Shown piece by piece: positions 26,219 through 36,064 of a DNA stretch of 45,596 nucleotides. Every line of letters begins with the position of its first letter. Position 1 is the first letter of the stretch. Source of the stretch: Paludibacteraceae bacterium (GTDB lineage: Bacteria; Bacteroidota; Bacteroidia; Bacteroidales; Paludibacteraceae); contig JAFSQL010000002.1 of NCBI GenBank assembly GCA_017446585.1, positions 93,084 to 138,679 of the forward strand, in the 5' to 3' direction. Below the pieces are notes generated by a model, which saw only the letters and a list, made by a program, of their open reading frames with translations, was not told the origin of the DNA and did not search any database. Both the position numbers and the translations under genes were made by a program.

Positions 26219-27763
26219 ATGCAAGAAAAAATTATCATTCTGGACTTTGGTTCACAAACGACACAACTCATCGGAAGGCGAGTTAGAGAGTTAGATACCT
26301 TTTGTGAAATTGTGCCCTACAACAAATTTCCAAAGGACACGAAAGGGATTATCGGTGTCATCTTGTCCGGTTCACCCTATTCCGTTCACGATCCGGAAGC
26401 ATTTAAGGTGGATTTAGATCAGTTTGTCGGCAAGGTTCCCGTTTTGGGCATCTGCTATGGCGCGCAATTCATCGCGAACACGTTAGGAGGAAAGGTTGAA
26501 AGGAGTGCCACACGTGAGTATGGTCGTGCCCTGCTAACGGAGGTGAATACATCAGATGCCTTGTTTAAAGGATTTGAGAAAGATTCACAAGTCTGGATGA
26601 GTCACGGAGACACCATTACCGAGATTCCATCGGATTGTCAAGTGATAGCATCAACACCTTCGGTAAAAAACGCAGCCTATACAAACAAAAGCAAAAATCT
26701 GTGGGCGGTACAATTTCATCCCGAAGTGTTCCACACCTTGCAAGGAAAACTATTGCTTAGCAACTTTGTTGTGAACATTTGCCACAGTCATTGCACGTGG
26801 AGCGCGGCTTCGTTCGTGGAGACGACCGTGGCGGAATTAAAACAACAATTGGGCAACGACCGTGTGATTTTAGGTTTGTCGGGCGGCGTGGATAGCAGCG
26901 TTTGCGCAACATTGCTGAACCGAGCAATAGGCGACCGTCTGACTTGTATCTTTGTTGACCATGGAATGTTGCGCAAGAACGAGTTCGAGAAGGTGATGAA
27001 CGCCTATAAAGGTTTAGGTCTGAAAGTCATTGGAGTAGATGCCTCGGAAAGGTTCTTCAAAGATTTGGAAGGCGTAAGCGATCCAGAGCAGAAAAGAAAA
27101 ATCATAGGACGTGACTTTGTCGAGGTATTCAATGCCGAAGCGAAAAAGATTGTTGACGCCAAGTGGTTGGCGCAGGGAACGATTTACCCTGACAGAATAG
27201 AAAGTTTGAGCATCACGGGAATGACCATAAAAAGTCACCACAACGTCGGTGGACTGCCCAAGGAGATGAAACTGCAACTATGCGAGCCATTGCAATGGCT
27301 CTTTAAGGATGAGGTAAGGCGTGTGGGTTATGAACTTGGCATGCCAGAATCATTGATCAAACGTCATCCATTCCCAGGTCCGGGTCTCGCCGTTCGCATC
27401 TTGGGAGACGTGACGCGAGAGAAAGTGCGCATTTTGCAAGAAGCGGACGACATTTATATAGAGCGCATGCACGAGTGGATTTGTGAAGACGGAGTGTCAC
27501 TCTATGACAAGATATGGCAAGCAGGTGGCGTATTGCTCTCAACCGTGAGGAGCGTAGGCGTAATGGGTGACGAACGAACCTATGAACATCCTGTGGCACT
27601 ACGCGCCGTGACAAGCACGGACGCAATGACCGCCGACTGGGCGCACTTACCATACGAGTTCATGGCAACAGTAAGCAATGAAATCATCAACAAGGTGAGA
27701 GGCGTGAACCGGGTTTGTTATGACATCTCGTCAAAACCACCAGCAACGATTGAGTGGGAATAG
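26219..27763 (+). CDS. guaA: GMP synthase (glutamine-hydrolysing)
   Basis: A 514-residue enzyme converting XMP to GMP with ATP and glutamine. The N-terminal glutaminase domain has the nucleophile in GICYGAQF (C79) and HPE with H167 and E169. The ATP pyrophosphatase domain has the PP-loop LSGGVDSS (220-227). The C-terminal dimerisation domain includes [10 protein letters not shown] and ends with the conserved KPPATIEWE. Length is standard. It follows the barrel gene after 30 bases, and a promoter for pyrG lies just after it. Purine and pyrimidine triphosphate synthesis genes therefore sit side by side. Confidence 0.98.
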   Translation: MQEKIIILDFGSQTTQLIGRRVRELDTFCEIVPYNKFPKDTKGIIGVILSGSPYSVHDPEAFKVDLDQFVGKVPVLGICYGAQFIANTLGGKVERSATREYGRALLTEVNTSDALFKGFEKDSQVWMSHGDTITEIPSDCQVIASTPSVKNAAYTNKSKNLWAVQFHPEVFHTLQGKLLLSNFVVNICHSHCTWSAASFVETTVAELKQQLGNDRVILGLSGGVDSSVCATLLNRAIGDRLTCIFVDHGMLRKNEFEKVMNAYKGLGLKVIGVDASERFFKDLEGVSDPEQKRKIIGRDFVEVFNAEAKKIVDAKWLAQGTIYPDRIESLSITGMTIKSHHNVGGLPKEMKLQLCEPLQWLFKDEVRRVGYELGMPESLIKRHPFPGPGLAVRILGDVTREKVRILQEADDIYIERMHEWICEDGVSLYDKIWQAGGVLLSTVRSVGVMGDERTYEHPVALRAVTSTDAMTADWAHLPYEFMATVSNEIINKVRGVNRVCYDISSKPPATIEWE

Positions 27764-27774
27764 GAGTTTGAGAG

Positions 27775-27803
27775 TTGAGAGTCATTTATTTTTTCTAATT
27801 TTG
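27775..27803 (+). promoter_or_regulatory. Promoter of pyrG
   Basis: TTG (27775-27777), an 18-base spacer and TAATTTTG (27796-27803) match the Bacteroidetes consensus. It lies between guaA and pyrG, 31 bases upstream of the ATG. Confidence 0.68.
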
Positions 27804-27834
27804 CATTTTGTATTTTCAGTTTAGCAGAAAGGAA

Positions 27835-29433
27835 ATGAAAGATACGAAGTATATTTTCGTGACGGGAGGAGTTGTTTCGTCATTAGGAAAGGGTATAACG
27901 GCAGCGTCGTTAGGAAGGTTGCTTCTGGCGCGCGGTTTCAAGGTGACGAACCAGAAGTTGGATCCGTACATCAACGTGGACCCGGGTACACTGAATCCGT
28001 ATGAGCACGGCGAATGTTACGTGACGACGGACGGTTACGAGTCGGACTTGGACTTGGGTCACTATGAGCGTTTTCTGAACATCAAGACGACACGACACAA
28101 CAACTTGACGACGGGAAGGGTTTATCAGACGGTGATAAACAAGGAGAGGCACGGCGATTTCTTAGGGAAAACCGTCCAAATCATTCCCCACGTGACGGAC
28201 GAGATAAAGAGTTGCATCATGACGTTGGGAGAGAGCGGTGAGTATGACTTCGTGATAACGGAGATAGGCGGCGTGGTAGGTGACATAGAAAGTCTTCCTT
28301 TCATTGAAGCAGTGAGACAATTGAAGTATGAGTTGAAAGAAAGATGCGTGTTCATCCACTTGACTTACGTGCCATACATAGCGGCAGCGAAGGAGTTGAA
28401 GACGAAGCCGACGCAACACAGCGTGAAGACGTTGCAGCAGTCGGGAATACAGCCTGACGTGATCGTGCTGAGGACGGAGCATCACATTACTGACGAGGTG
28501 AAACGGAAGGTTTCGCAGTTCTGCAATGTGACGGAGGACGCAGTGATTGAGTCAATAGACTGCGAGACGATATACCAATGCCCTATCAAGATGGAGGAGG
28601 AGGGTCTGGACAAGGTGGTGTTGAAGAAGTTGGGATGCGAGGTTCCGGAAGCGGACATGAGGGAGTGGAACAACTTCCTGCACAAGATGAAGCACGCGGA
28701 GAAGGAGGTGAAGATAGCATTGGTGGGGAAGTACGTACAACTACAGGACGCATACAAGTCGATAAGCGAGAGTCTGATTCACGCCTGCACGTATAACGAC
28801 AGGAGGCTGAGGTTGACATACGTTTCGAGCGAGGAGTTGAGGAACGAGAACGTGGTGGAGAGGTTAGACGGTCAGGACGGTATCATCATCGCTCCAGGAT
28901 TCGGGAGCAGGGGCATAGAGGGAAAGTTCGTGGCATTGCGCTACGCGCGGGAGAATGACATTCCATGTCTGGGTATCTGTCTGGGCATGCAGTGCATGGC
29001 GATTGAGTTCGCGCGCAATGTGTTGGGGTTCGCTGACGCGAATTCGACGGAGATGGACCCGACGACAAGGCACAATGTGATTGACATCATGGATGATCAG
29101 AAGGACGTTCTGAACCTGGGCGCGAGCATGCGTCTGGGGGCGTATGATTGCACACTGAAGGAGGGAAGTTTGGCTCACGAGGTGTATGGCAAGGACGTAA
29201 TCAGCGAGCGACACAGACACAGATATGAGTTCAACTCGGAATATCGCGAACAGTTTGAGAAGGCGGGTATGATTTGCAGCGGTGAGAATCCGAAGACGGG
29301 TCTGGTTGAGATAATAGAGATGCCGGGGAAGAAGTTCTATCTGGGCACGCAGTTTCACCCAGAGTACAACAGCACGGTGTTGTCGCCATCACCATTGTTC
29401 GTGAATTTCATCAAGAGGATTATTGAGGGTTAA
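27835..29433 (+). CDS. pyrG: CTP synthase
   Basis: A 532-residue enzyme that makes CTP from UTP, ATP and glutamine. The synthetase domain begins KYIFVTGGVVSSLGKG (P-loop) and includes KLDPYINVDPGTLNPYEHGE. The glutaminase domain has the nucleophile in GICLGMQ (C382) and HPEYNS. The frame extends to a TTG at 27808, but ATG 27835, preceded by AGAAAGGAA, gives the conserved N-terminus. Its coding strand is unusually purine-rich, with GAG, AAG and TTG codons favoured over those of guaA. yidC follows after 35 bases. Confidence 0.98.
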   Translation: MKDTKYIFVTGGVVSSLGKGITAASLGRLLLARGFKVTNQKLDPYINVDPGTLNPYEHGECYVTTDGYESDLDLGHYERFLNIKTTRHNNLTTGRVYQTVINKERHGDFLGKTVQIIPHVTDEIKSCIMTLGESGEYDFVITEIGGVVGDIESLPFIEAVRQLKYELKERCVFIHLTYVPYIAAAKELKTKPTQHSVKTLQQSGIQPDVIVLRTEHHITDEVKRKVSQFCNVTEDAVIESIDCETIYQCPIKMEEEGLDKVVLKKLGCEVPEADMREWNNFLHKMKHAEKEVKIALVGKYVQLQDAYKSISESLIHACTYNDRRLRLTYVSSEELRNENVVERLDGQDGIIIAPGFGSRGIEGKFVALRYARENDIPCLGICLGMQCMAIEFARNVLGFADANSTEMDPTTRHNVIDIMDDQKDVLNLGASMRLGAYDCTLKEGSLAHEVYGKDVISERHRHRYEFNSEYREQFEKAGMICSGENPKTGLVEIIEMPGKKFYLGTQFHPEYNSTVLSPSPLFVNFIKRIIEG

Positions 29434-29468
29434 AAGTTAGTTTTTCATTTTATTCAAGTAAAAATATC

Positions 29469-31394
29469 GTGGACCGAAGCACACTCATTGGATTTCTTTT
29501 AATAGCGGCGTTGCTATTCGGATTTTCGTACTATAATCAACCGTCGGAGGAGGAGTTGGCACGTCGTGAATCACAGCGACAGGAACAAGCGGAGAAACAA
29601 CGCAGGGAGGACTTGGCTCGACGCGAAGCGGAGAAACAAGCAAAGGAAGAAGCAGGACAAGACGCAACCATAAGCGACAGCCTAAGGCAGGTAGAATGGG
29701 GCGAGTTTGCCGGGAACACGGGGAAACCAGAAACGTTCTATACAATTGAGAACAACAAAATCAGGCTGACGGTTTCGTCACGAGGAGGTCAAATAGCAAA
29801 AGCGGAGTTGAAGGAGTTCACGACGAACGCGAAGGAGCCTTTGTTTCTCTTTGACAAGGAGAAGGACGGAACATGTTTTTCCGTGACGCTCCTGACACAA
29901 AATGACCGAGTAATCGAGACAAAGGACCTTGATTTCGAGCCGGTGGATTACAAACCGGGACTGGTGGACACGGATTCGGCAACTTATACCTTCAGGGTGA
30001 AGACGAGCCAAGGAGCGACTCTGGACTATGTCTATACGCTAAGGCAGGATGACTACATGGTGGGCTTTGAAATCAAGACGGAGGGGATGGGAAACGTGTT
30101 GCGGAGGAATGTAAGCGACGTGCAAGTGAAGTGGACGTCAAAAATCAAGCAACAGGAACGAAGCAAGAAGTTTGAGGACCGATACGCACGCATTTATTAT
30201 AAACCCGCATCGGATGACGTGGAGAAGATGTCGCCAACGTCAGACGACGAGGAGGACTTGACGACGAAGGTGAAGTGGATAGCGTTTAAGGATCAGTTTT
30301 TCTCATCTATCCTGATAGCCGACGAGGCGATGACTTCAGCGAAGATCAGGAGTAAGATGATAGAGAATGACCCAGTGTATCTGAAGAAATATGACGCGGA
30401 CATCAACATGCCGTTCGACCTGCAGAAGGAGGTGGCGGCAGGGTTCCACTTCTACTTCGGTCCGAACAAGTTTCAGACGCTGAAGGCGTATGACAAGGGT
30501 GTGGAAGGCGACGAGAAGTTGCATTTGGAGGAGGTGATTCAGTTGGGATGGGCGATTTTCGGCTGGATAAACAAGTATGTCATCATTCCGATGTTTAACT
30601 TCTTCTCGCAGTACATCGGTTCAATGGGTATCATCATTTTGATAATGACTATTATTATCAAGTTGGTGATTATGCCTCTGACATACAAGAGTTACTTGAG
30701 CACCGCCAAGATGCGCGTGTTGAAGCCTCAAATAGAGGAAATCAACAAGAAGTACCAAGGACAGGAGAAGATGCAGGAGAGACAACAGGCGACGATGGCG
30801 TTGTACAGAGAGGCGGGAGTGAACCCTATGGGTGGTTGTCTTCCTATGTTGTTGCAAATGCCTGTGTTGTTCGCGATGTTCACGTTCTTCCCGGCAGCGA
30901 TAGAGTTGCGTCAGCAAAGTTTCTTGTGGGCGGAGGACTTGTCCAGCTATGACGCCATTGTGTCATGGGACTTGCAGATTCCGTTTGTTTCGTCGTGGTT
31001 CGGTAATCACTTGTCGCTCTTCTGCCTATTGATGACGGTGACGAACATCATTTACACCTATATCAACTCAAAGACAACGGAGACGGGTCAAGCCCAAATG
31101 CCAGGAATGAAGGCGATGATGTATCTGATGCCGATAATGTTTCTGTTCATCTTTAACGATTACGCATCCGGTCTGTCGTACTATTATTTCATTTCGACGT
31201 TGTTCTCGATTTTGACCACGCTAATCTTCAGGCTCTCAATCAATGAGAAAAAGCTTTTGGCAAAGATGAAGGCATACGCCAAGAATCCGAAGAAGAAGAG
31301 CAAGAGCAAGTGGCAAATGAAGTTGGAGGAGATGCAAAAACGTCAACAAGAAATGATTCGCGAGAACGCAAAGCAAAGGGCGAAGAGGAGATGA
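29469..31394 (+). CDS. yidC: Membrane protein insertase YidC
   Basis: A 641-residue inner-membrane insertase. Residues 1-22 are the first membrane helix (DRSTLIGFLLIAALLFGF); residues about 60-350 form the periplasmic beta domain; residues about 355-600 hold the conserved core with PLTYKSYLSTAKMRVLKPQI, the hydrophilic-groove helices and MGGCLPMLLQMPVLFAMFTF. The tail is strongly basic (KNPKKKSKSKWQMK ... AKQRAKRR), as in insertases that bind ribosomes. The GTG start gives the usual Bacteroidetes N-terminus MDRxT. A Gln/Glu/Arg-rich linker follows the first helix. Confidence 0.97.
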   Translation: MDRSTLIGFLLIAALLFGFSYYNQPSEEELARRESQRQEQAEKQRREDLARREAEKQAKEEAGQDATISDSLRQVEWGEFAGNTGKPETFYTIENNKIRLTVSSRGGQIAKAELKEFTTNAKEPLFLFDKEKDGTCFSVTLLTQNDRVIETKDLDFEPVDYKPGLVDTDSATYTFRVKTSQGATLDYVYTLRQDDYMVGFEIKTEGMGNVLRRNVSDVQVKWTSKIKQQERSKKFEDRYARIYYKPASDDVEKMSPTSDDEEDLTTKVKWIAFKDQFFSSILIADEAMTSAKIRSKMIENDPVYLKKYDADINMPFDLQKEVAAGFHFYFGPNKFQTLKAYDKGVEGDEKLHLEEVIQLGWAIFGWINKYVIIPMFNFFSQYIGSMGIIILIMTIIIKLVIMPLTYKSYLSTAKMRVLKPQIEEINKKYQGQEKMQERQQATMALYREAGVNPMGGCLPMLLQMPVLFAMFTFFPAAIELRQQSFLWAEDLSSYDAIVSWDLQIPFVSSWFGNHLSLFCLLMTVTNIIYTYINSKTTETGQAQMPGMKAMMYLMPIMFLFIFNDYASGLSYYYFISTLFSILTTLIFRLSINEKKLLAKMKAYAKNPKKKSKSKWQMKLEEMQKRQQEMIRENAKQRAKRR

Positions 31395-31396
31395 GT

Positions 31397-31410
31397 GTTA
31401 AGAATTAAGA
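31397..31410 (+). repeat. GTTAAGAATTAAGA repeat before purB
   Basis: A copy of the A-rich intergenic string also found at 191-213 and 42047-42070. It lies in the 68-base gap between yidC and purB. Confidence 0.5.
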
Positions 31411-31419
31411 AAACAAAGG

Positions 31420-31436
31420 ACGGATTGCAAATCCGT
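31420..31436 (+). other. 7-bp hairpin between yidC and purB
   Basis: ACGGATT and AATCCGT pair perfectly around GCA. No T-run follows, so it may be a weak terminator, a stability element or a scrap of a dispersed repeat. Confidence 0.5.
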
Positions 31437-31462
31437 TCGAGCAAAATTAAGAAATAAGAGTT

Positions 31463-32803
31463 ATGTTAGAACCACTAAATGCCGTATCACCAGTTGACGG
31501 ACGATATAGAAGCAAGACAGAGAGTTTAGCACCTTACTTTTCAGAAGGAGCGTTGATAAAGTATCGAGTAAGAGTTGAGGTGGAGTATTTTATCGCTCTG
31601 TGCGAAATACCGTTGCCACAACTGTCAGGAATTGAGAAATCGGCATTCGCGCAATTGAGGCAAATCTACCTCGACTTCACGGACAAGGATGCGGAAGCGG
31701 TCAAAGAGATTGAGAAGACGACCAATCACGATGTGAAGGCGGTGGAGTATTTTTTGAAAGCGAAGTTTGACGAACTGAATCTTTCAAAATATAAGGAGTT
31801 CATACACTTCGGATTGACCAGCCAAGACATCAACAACACGTCCGTTCCCCTCTCATTGAGCGAAGCGTTGAAAGACGTGTTCATTCCGAGCGTGAAAGAG
31901 CTGATTGAAAAGTTGGATCAGCAAGCACGAGAGTGGAAAAACGTCGCCATGTTGGCGAAGACGCATGGACAACCCGCATCACCAACACGCTTGGGAAAGG
32001 AGATAGAGGTGTTCGTAAGCCGTTTGAGCACTCAACTGCAACAATTGGAGTCAATACCTGTGAGCGCGAAGTTTGGCGGAGCGACAGGAAACTTCAACGC
32101 TCACCATGTGGCTTATCCGAAGATTGATTGGAAAGGTTTCGCGGACAAATTTGTAAGCGAACGTCTCGGCATGAGCCGCGAGCCATGGACGACCCAGATA
32201 AGCAATTACGACAATTTGGCAGCCATCCTTGACGCGACGAAACGAATCAACACGATTGTCATTGACTTGGACCGTGACTTCTGGATGTATATCTCGATGG
32301 GTTACTTCAAGCAACAGATTAAGGCGGGTGAAGTGGGTTCAAGCGCCATGCCACACAAGGTAAACCCTATAGATTTTGAAAATTCGGAAGGGAACATGGG
32401 TATTGCCAATGCGATATTGTCGTTCCTGAGCACAAAACTTCCCGTTTCAAGACTTCAGCGCGACCTGACCGACTCGACGGTATTGCGCAACGTTGGCGTT
32501 CCGTACGCCCATGCGCTCATCGCGCTGAAAAGCACGTTGAAAGGTCTAAACAAGTTGCTGCTGAACGAGGTTGCCATCAAAGCGGATTTGGACAATACGT
32601 GGGCAGTGGTAGCAGAAGGCATTCAAACCATCCTGAGACGCGAAGGTTATCCAAAGCCATACGAAACGCTCAAGAACCTGACCCGCACGAACGCGACCAT
32701 CACGAAGGAGAGCATAGAAAACTTTATTGACACACTGCAAGTGAGCGACGAGGTCAAAGAAGAATTGAGGAACATTTCGCCTTTCAACTATACCGGTATT
32801 TGA
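31463..32803 (+). CDS. purB: Adenylosuccinate lyase
   Basis: A 446-residue enzyme of the fumarase/aspartase superfamily. It splits SAICAR and adenylosuccinate, releasing fumarate, in two steps of purine synthesis. The family signature SSAMPHKVNPIDFENSEGN lies near residue 293 and carries the catalytic Ser; TSQDINNT and KTHGQPASPTRLGKE are the other two conserved regions. The length fits the bacterial E. coli-like branch. The ATG at 31463 follows GAAATAAGAG. The ABC exporter gene starts 44 bases later. Confidence 0.97.
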   Translation: MLEPLNAVSPVDGRYRSKTESLAPYFSEGALIKYRVRVEVEYFIALCEIPLPQLSGIEKSAFAQLRQIYLDFTDKDAEAVKEIEKTTNHDVKAVEYFLKAKFDELNLSKYKEFIHFGLTSQDINNTSVPLSLSEALKDVFIPSVKELIEKLDQQAREWKNVAMLAKTHGQPASPTRLGKEIEVFVSRLSTQLQQLESIPVSAKFGGATGNFNAHHVAYPKIDWKGFADKFVSERLGMSREPWTTQISNYDNLAAILDATKRINTIVIDLDRDFWMYISMGYFKQQIKAGEVGSSAMPHKVNPIDFENSEGNMGIANAILSFLSTKLPVSRLQRDLTDSTVLRNVGVPYAHALIALKSTLKGLNKLLLNEVAIKADLDNTWAVVAEGIQTILRREGYPKPYETLKNLTRTNATITKESIENFIDTLQVSDEVKEELRNISPFNYTGI

Positions 32804-32847
32804 AATAGCGACAAGAGCACAGAAACCTACAACGTAGTTTATCAACA

Positions 32848-34689
32848 ATGAAGAACTTCATCATCCTTGCCAGACGATTTTTAGGGAACTACAAGCGTTA
32901 TGTTGTAGGGAACCTGCTGTGCAACGTACTGAGTACGGTTTTTTCACTGTTTTCGTTTGCGACAATCATTCCGATACTTCAGATTCTGTTCGGAATGGAG
33001 GACGGACGTGTTGATAGTTACGTTGAATGGTCATTTTCTGACTCGCTGAAGGATATAGTCGCCGCACTCAAGAACGATGTGTATTACTACATCACCTTGT
33101 ATATTGACACTTATGGTCCGTCAAATACGTTGTTGATATTAGGAGCGTTCTTGGTCATAACGGCGTTGTTGAAGACGGGAACGTATTTTTTGGCAGGGTT
33201 TTATCTCACCCCCATTCAAAATGGCGTGTTGCGTGACTTGCGCAACCAACTCATGAACAAGGTGCTGAGATTGCCAATCGGTTTCTTCAACGAGGAAAGG
33301 AAGGGTGACATCATAGCCCGAATGACAGGAGACGTGACGGAAATAGGCAATTCCATCATGTCAAGCCTTGAAAGTATGTTCAAGAATCCTGTCATGGTTA
33401 TCATCTATTTCGCTGTATTGCTTGCCATATCGTGGCAGATGACGCTTTTTGTCCTTTTGATTCTTCCAGTGGCAGGCGGACTGATTGGCTACGTCGGGAA
33501 AACGTTGAAGAAGAAATCGCTTGAAGGTCAAAATCAAACGGGGCAACTGTTGAGCCAGATAGAAGAGGCATTGGGCGGGCTTCGCATTATCAAGGCATTT
33601 AATGCGGAACACAAAATTTTCCACAAGTTCAGCAAACTCAATGAACAAGTGCGCCGCACGTTTAACAGGATGAACAGGAAGTATATTCTGGCTCATCCCG
33701 TGAGCGAATTTCTTGGCACGGCAATAATAGTTATCGTACTATGGTTCGGTGGTAGCCTCATCCTTGAAGGAGAGTCAACGATTAGCGCACCAGAGTTTAT
33801 TTACTATCTGGTAATTTTCTATAGCATTATCAATCCGATCAAGGATTTGTCCAAAGCGTCGTACACGATACAAAAAGGAATGGCGTCATTGGAACGCGTG
33901 GACATGATTCTGCAAGCGGAAAACCCAATCAAGCAACGTCAAGAAGCGCAAAGTATCACAAAATTCAGAGAAGATATTCGATTTGAACACGTGTCATTCA
34001 AATACCAAAATGACTGGGTTCTGAAAGACATAAACCTGACTATCCAAAAAGGACAAACAGTAGCATTGGTTGGGCAGTCAGGCAGCGGAAAGAGCACGAT
34101 GGTTGACCTGATTCCTCGCTTCTATGACGTGCAGGAAGGTAGCATAAAGATTGACGGTGTTGACATTCGTGACGTTAAGATTTTTGACTTGCGCTCACTG
34201 ATGGGAATTGTCAATCAAGACGCGATTCTGTTTAACGATTCGTTCTTCAACAACATCACCTTCGGTGTGGAACATCCGACAATGGAAGATGTGGTGAACG
34301 CGGCAAAAATAGCCAACGCACATGACTTCATCATGGCGACACCGGATGGATATGACACCAACATCGGTGACAGAGGAGGCAAGTTGAGCGGCGGTCAAAG
34401 ACAACGCATATCCATAGCCAGAGCCATTCTCAAGAATCCGACCATCCTGATTCTGGACGAGGCGACAAGCGCGCTTGACACAGAAAGCGAAAAGTTGGTT
34501 CAAGAAGCCGTGAACAACTTGATGAAGAACCGTACATCAATTGTCGTGGCGCACAGATTAAGCACTATTACGAACGCAGATATTATTTGCGTCCTGAACG
34601 AAGGACAAATAGTAGAACAAGGCAAGCACAATGAATTGATAGCCCTGAACGGCTATTACAAACGACTCTGCGACATGCAGCAACTGTGA
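32848..34689 (+). CDS. MsbA-like ABC exporter (fused TM and ATPase)
   Basis: A 613-residue half-transporter. Residues about 1-340 are the type I exporter membrane domain with six helices; GFFNEERKGDIIARMTGDVTEI is the typical coupling segment. The ATPase domain (about 370-605) has Walker A GQSGSGKST near 409, Q-loop region, signature LSGGQRQR near 512, Walker B ILILDEATSALD and the H-loop AHRLST. In Bacteroidetes such genes are usually called lipid A exporter MsbA-like, but multidrug export is also possible. Homodimer formation is expected. It is followed after 37 bases by the AGCS symporter gene. Confidence 0.92.
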   Translation: MKNFIILARRFLGNYKRYVVGNLLCNVLSTVFSLFSFATIIPILQILFGMEDGRVDSYVEWSFSDSLKDIVAALKNDVYYYITLYIDTYGPSNTLLILGAFLVITALLKTGTYFLAGFYLTPIQNGVLRDLRNQLMNKVLRLPIGFFNEERKGDIIARMTGDVTEIGNSIMSSLESMFKNPVMVIIYFAVLLAISWQMTLFVLLILPVAGGLIGYVGKTLKKKSLEGQNQTGQLLSQIEEALGGLRIIKAFNAEHKIFHKFSKLNEQVRRTFNRMNRKYILAHPVSEFLGTAIIVIVLWFGGSLILEGESTISAPEFIYYLVIFYSIINPIKDLSKASYTIQKGMASLERVDMILQAENPIKQRQEAQSITKFREDIRFEHVSFKYQNDWVLKDINLTIQKGQTVALVGQSGSGKSTMVDLIPRFYDVQEGSIKIDGVDIRDVKIFDLRSLMGIVNQDAILFNDSFFNNITFGVEHPTMEDVVNAAKIANAHDFIMATPDGYDTNIGDRGGKLSGGQRQRISIARAILKNPTILILDEATSALDTESEKLVQEAVNNLMKNRTSIVVAHRLSTITNADIICVLNEGQIVEQGKHNELIALNGYYKRLCDMQQL

Positions 34690-34726
34690 GTTTTCATTTC
34701 ATAATCGCCAAAGAATTTCTCAAGTA

Positions 34727-36064
34727 ATGGAATCAATCTCACAGTTCATCATTTCTTTTTCCGATTGGCTTTGGGGTGGTTTCCTTATCGTTATTCTGAT
34801 GGTGACGCATGTGTTTCTCACCTTGCGATTGGGTTTCATCCAACGCCACTTGCTGAAAGGGATAAGACTGACAATATCGAAAGAGAAAAAGGAAAAGGGC
34901 GACATATCTCCCTTTTCCGCATTGATGACCGCATTGGCAGCGACCATAGGCACAGGAAACATTGTCGGAGTGGCGACGGCAGTGGCGTTGGGAGGTCCCG
35001 GTGCGGTGTTGTGGATGTGGTTTACGGGTGTGTTTGGCATAGCGACAAAATATGCCGAATCATTACTCTCCGTTCATTTTCGAATCAAGAATGCCGACGG
35101 TTCCTTTTCGGGCGGTCCGATGTATGTCATTGAACGAGGATTGCATTGCAAGTGGCTTGCCGCCATATTTTCACTCCTTGTCATTATTTCTTCCTTTGGC
35201 ATAGGCGCGTCAGTGCAATCAAACTCGTTTTCCGCCGCCCTGCAAGAAAGCATAGGAAGTGAGAGCGCAGCATTCACATGGATCACGGCAACGGTTCTGA
35301 CACTGGTAGTTGGCGTTATCATTCTGAATGGGTTGAAAGGTGTTTCCCGAATCTGTAAGGCATTAGTTCCCCTAATGGGTTTCCTTTACGTCGTAGGATG
35401 TATTGTTCTTCTGGTTCTGAATTATCAAACATTGCCATCCACACTTCGACTCATCATAACAAGCGCATTTGATCCAGAGGCGGCAGGAGGAGGATTTGTA
35501 GGGCTTTCGATTGTTTATGTCGCTCGATATGGTGTTGCCCGAGGATTGTTTTCGAACGAATCTGGCATGGGTTCCGCTCCGATCATTGCCGCATCCGCCC
35601 AGACGAACAATCCCGTTCGGCAAGCCTTGGTTTCAGCCACGGGAACATTTTGGGACACTGTCGTTATTTGCGCGCTGACAGGATTGGTTATCGTCAATTC
35701 CGGACAATATGCCGATTCATCGCTACAGGGCATGCAGATAACCAAAGCAGCGTTTAGGCAGATTCCTTTTCTCGGTGACCAGTTCATTTGCATCGCGCTA
35801 ATCACTTTTTCTTTTTCGACCCTGCTCGGTTGGTATATATATGCCGAGAAAAGCGCCCAATACCTATTCGGGAATAAGAGCATTCTACCCTATCGCATTT
35901 GTTTCCTCCTTTCAGTCTTCGCAGGTTGCATAATGTCCATAAATGTCGTGTGGAGTCTCGGTGACATTTTCAATGGATTGATGGCTATACCTAACCTCAT
36001 TTCACTATTGGTTCTTTCACCACTAATAGTGAAACTCACAAAGAAATATATTCGGAAATGCTGA
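34727..36064 (+). CDS. Sodium:alanine/glycine symporter (AGCS family)
   Basis: A 445-residue membrane protein of the AGCS family, which imports alanine or glycine with sodium. The hallmarks are ALAATIGTGNIVGVATAVALGGPGAVLWMW (near residues 68-97) and ARGLFSNESGMGSAPIIAASAQTNNP near 278-303. About ten to eleven hydrophobic helices are visible. The gene overlaps the following amylase gene by seven bases (ATGCTGA, 36058-36064), so both are probably made from one transcript, although their functions seem unrelated. Confidence 0.94.
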   Translation: MESISQFIISFSDWLWGGFLIVILMVTHVFLTLRLGFIQRHLLKGIRLTISKEKKEKGDISPFSALMTALAATIGTGNIVGVATAVALGGPGAVLWMWFTGVFGIATKYAESLLSVHFRIKNADGSFSGGPMYVIERGLHCKWLAAIFSLLVIISSFGIGASVQSNSFSAALQESIGSESAAFTWITATVLTLVVGVIILNGLKGVSRICKALVPLMGFLYVVGCIVLLVLNYQTLPSTLRLIITSAFDPEAAGGGFVGLSIVYVARYGVARGLFSNESGMGSAPIIAASAQTNNPVRQALVSATGTFWDTVVICALTGLVIVNSGQYADSSLQGMQITKAAFRQIPFLGDQFICIALITFSFSTLLGWYIYAEKSAQYLFGNKSILPYRICFLLSVFAGCIMSINVVWSLGDIFNGLMAIPNLISLLVLSPLIVKLTKKYIRKC

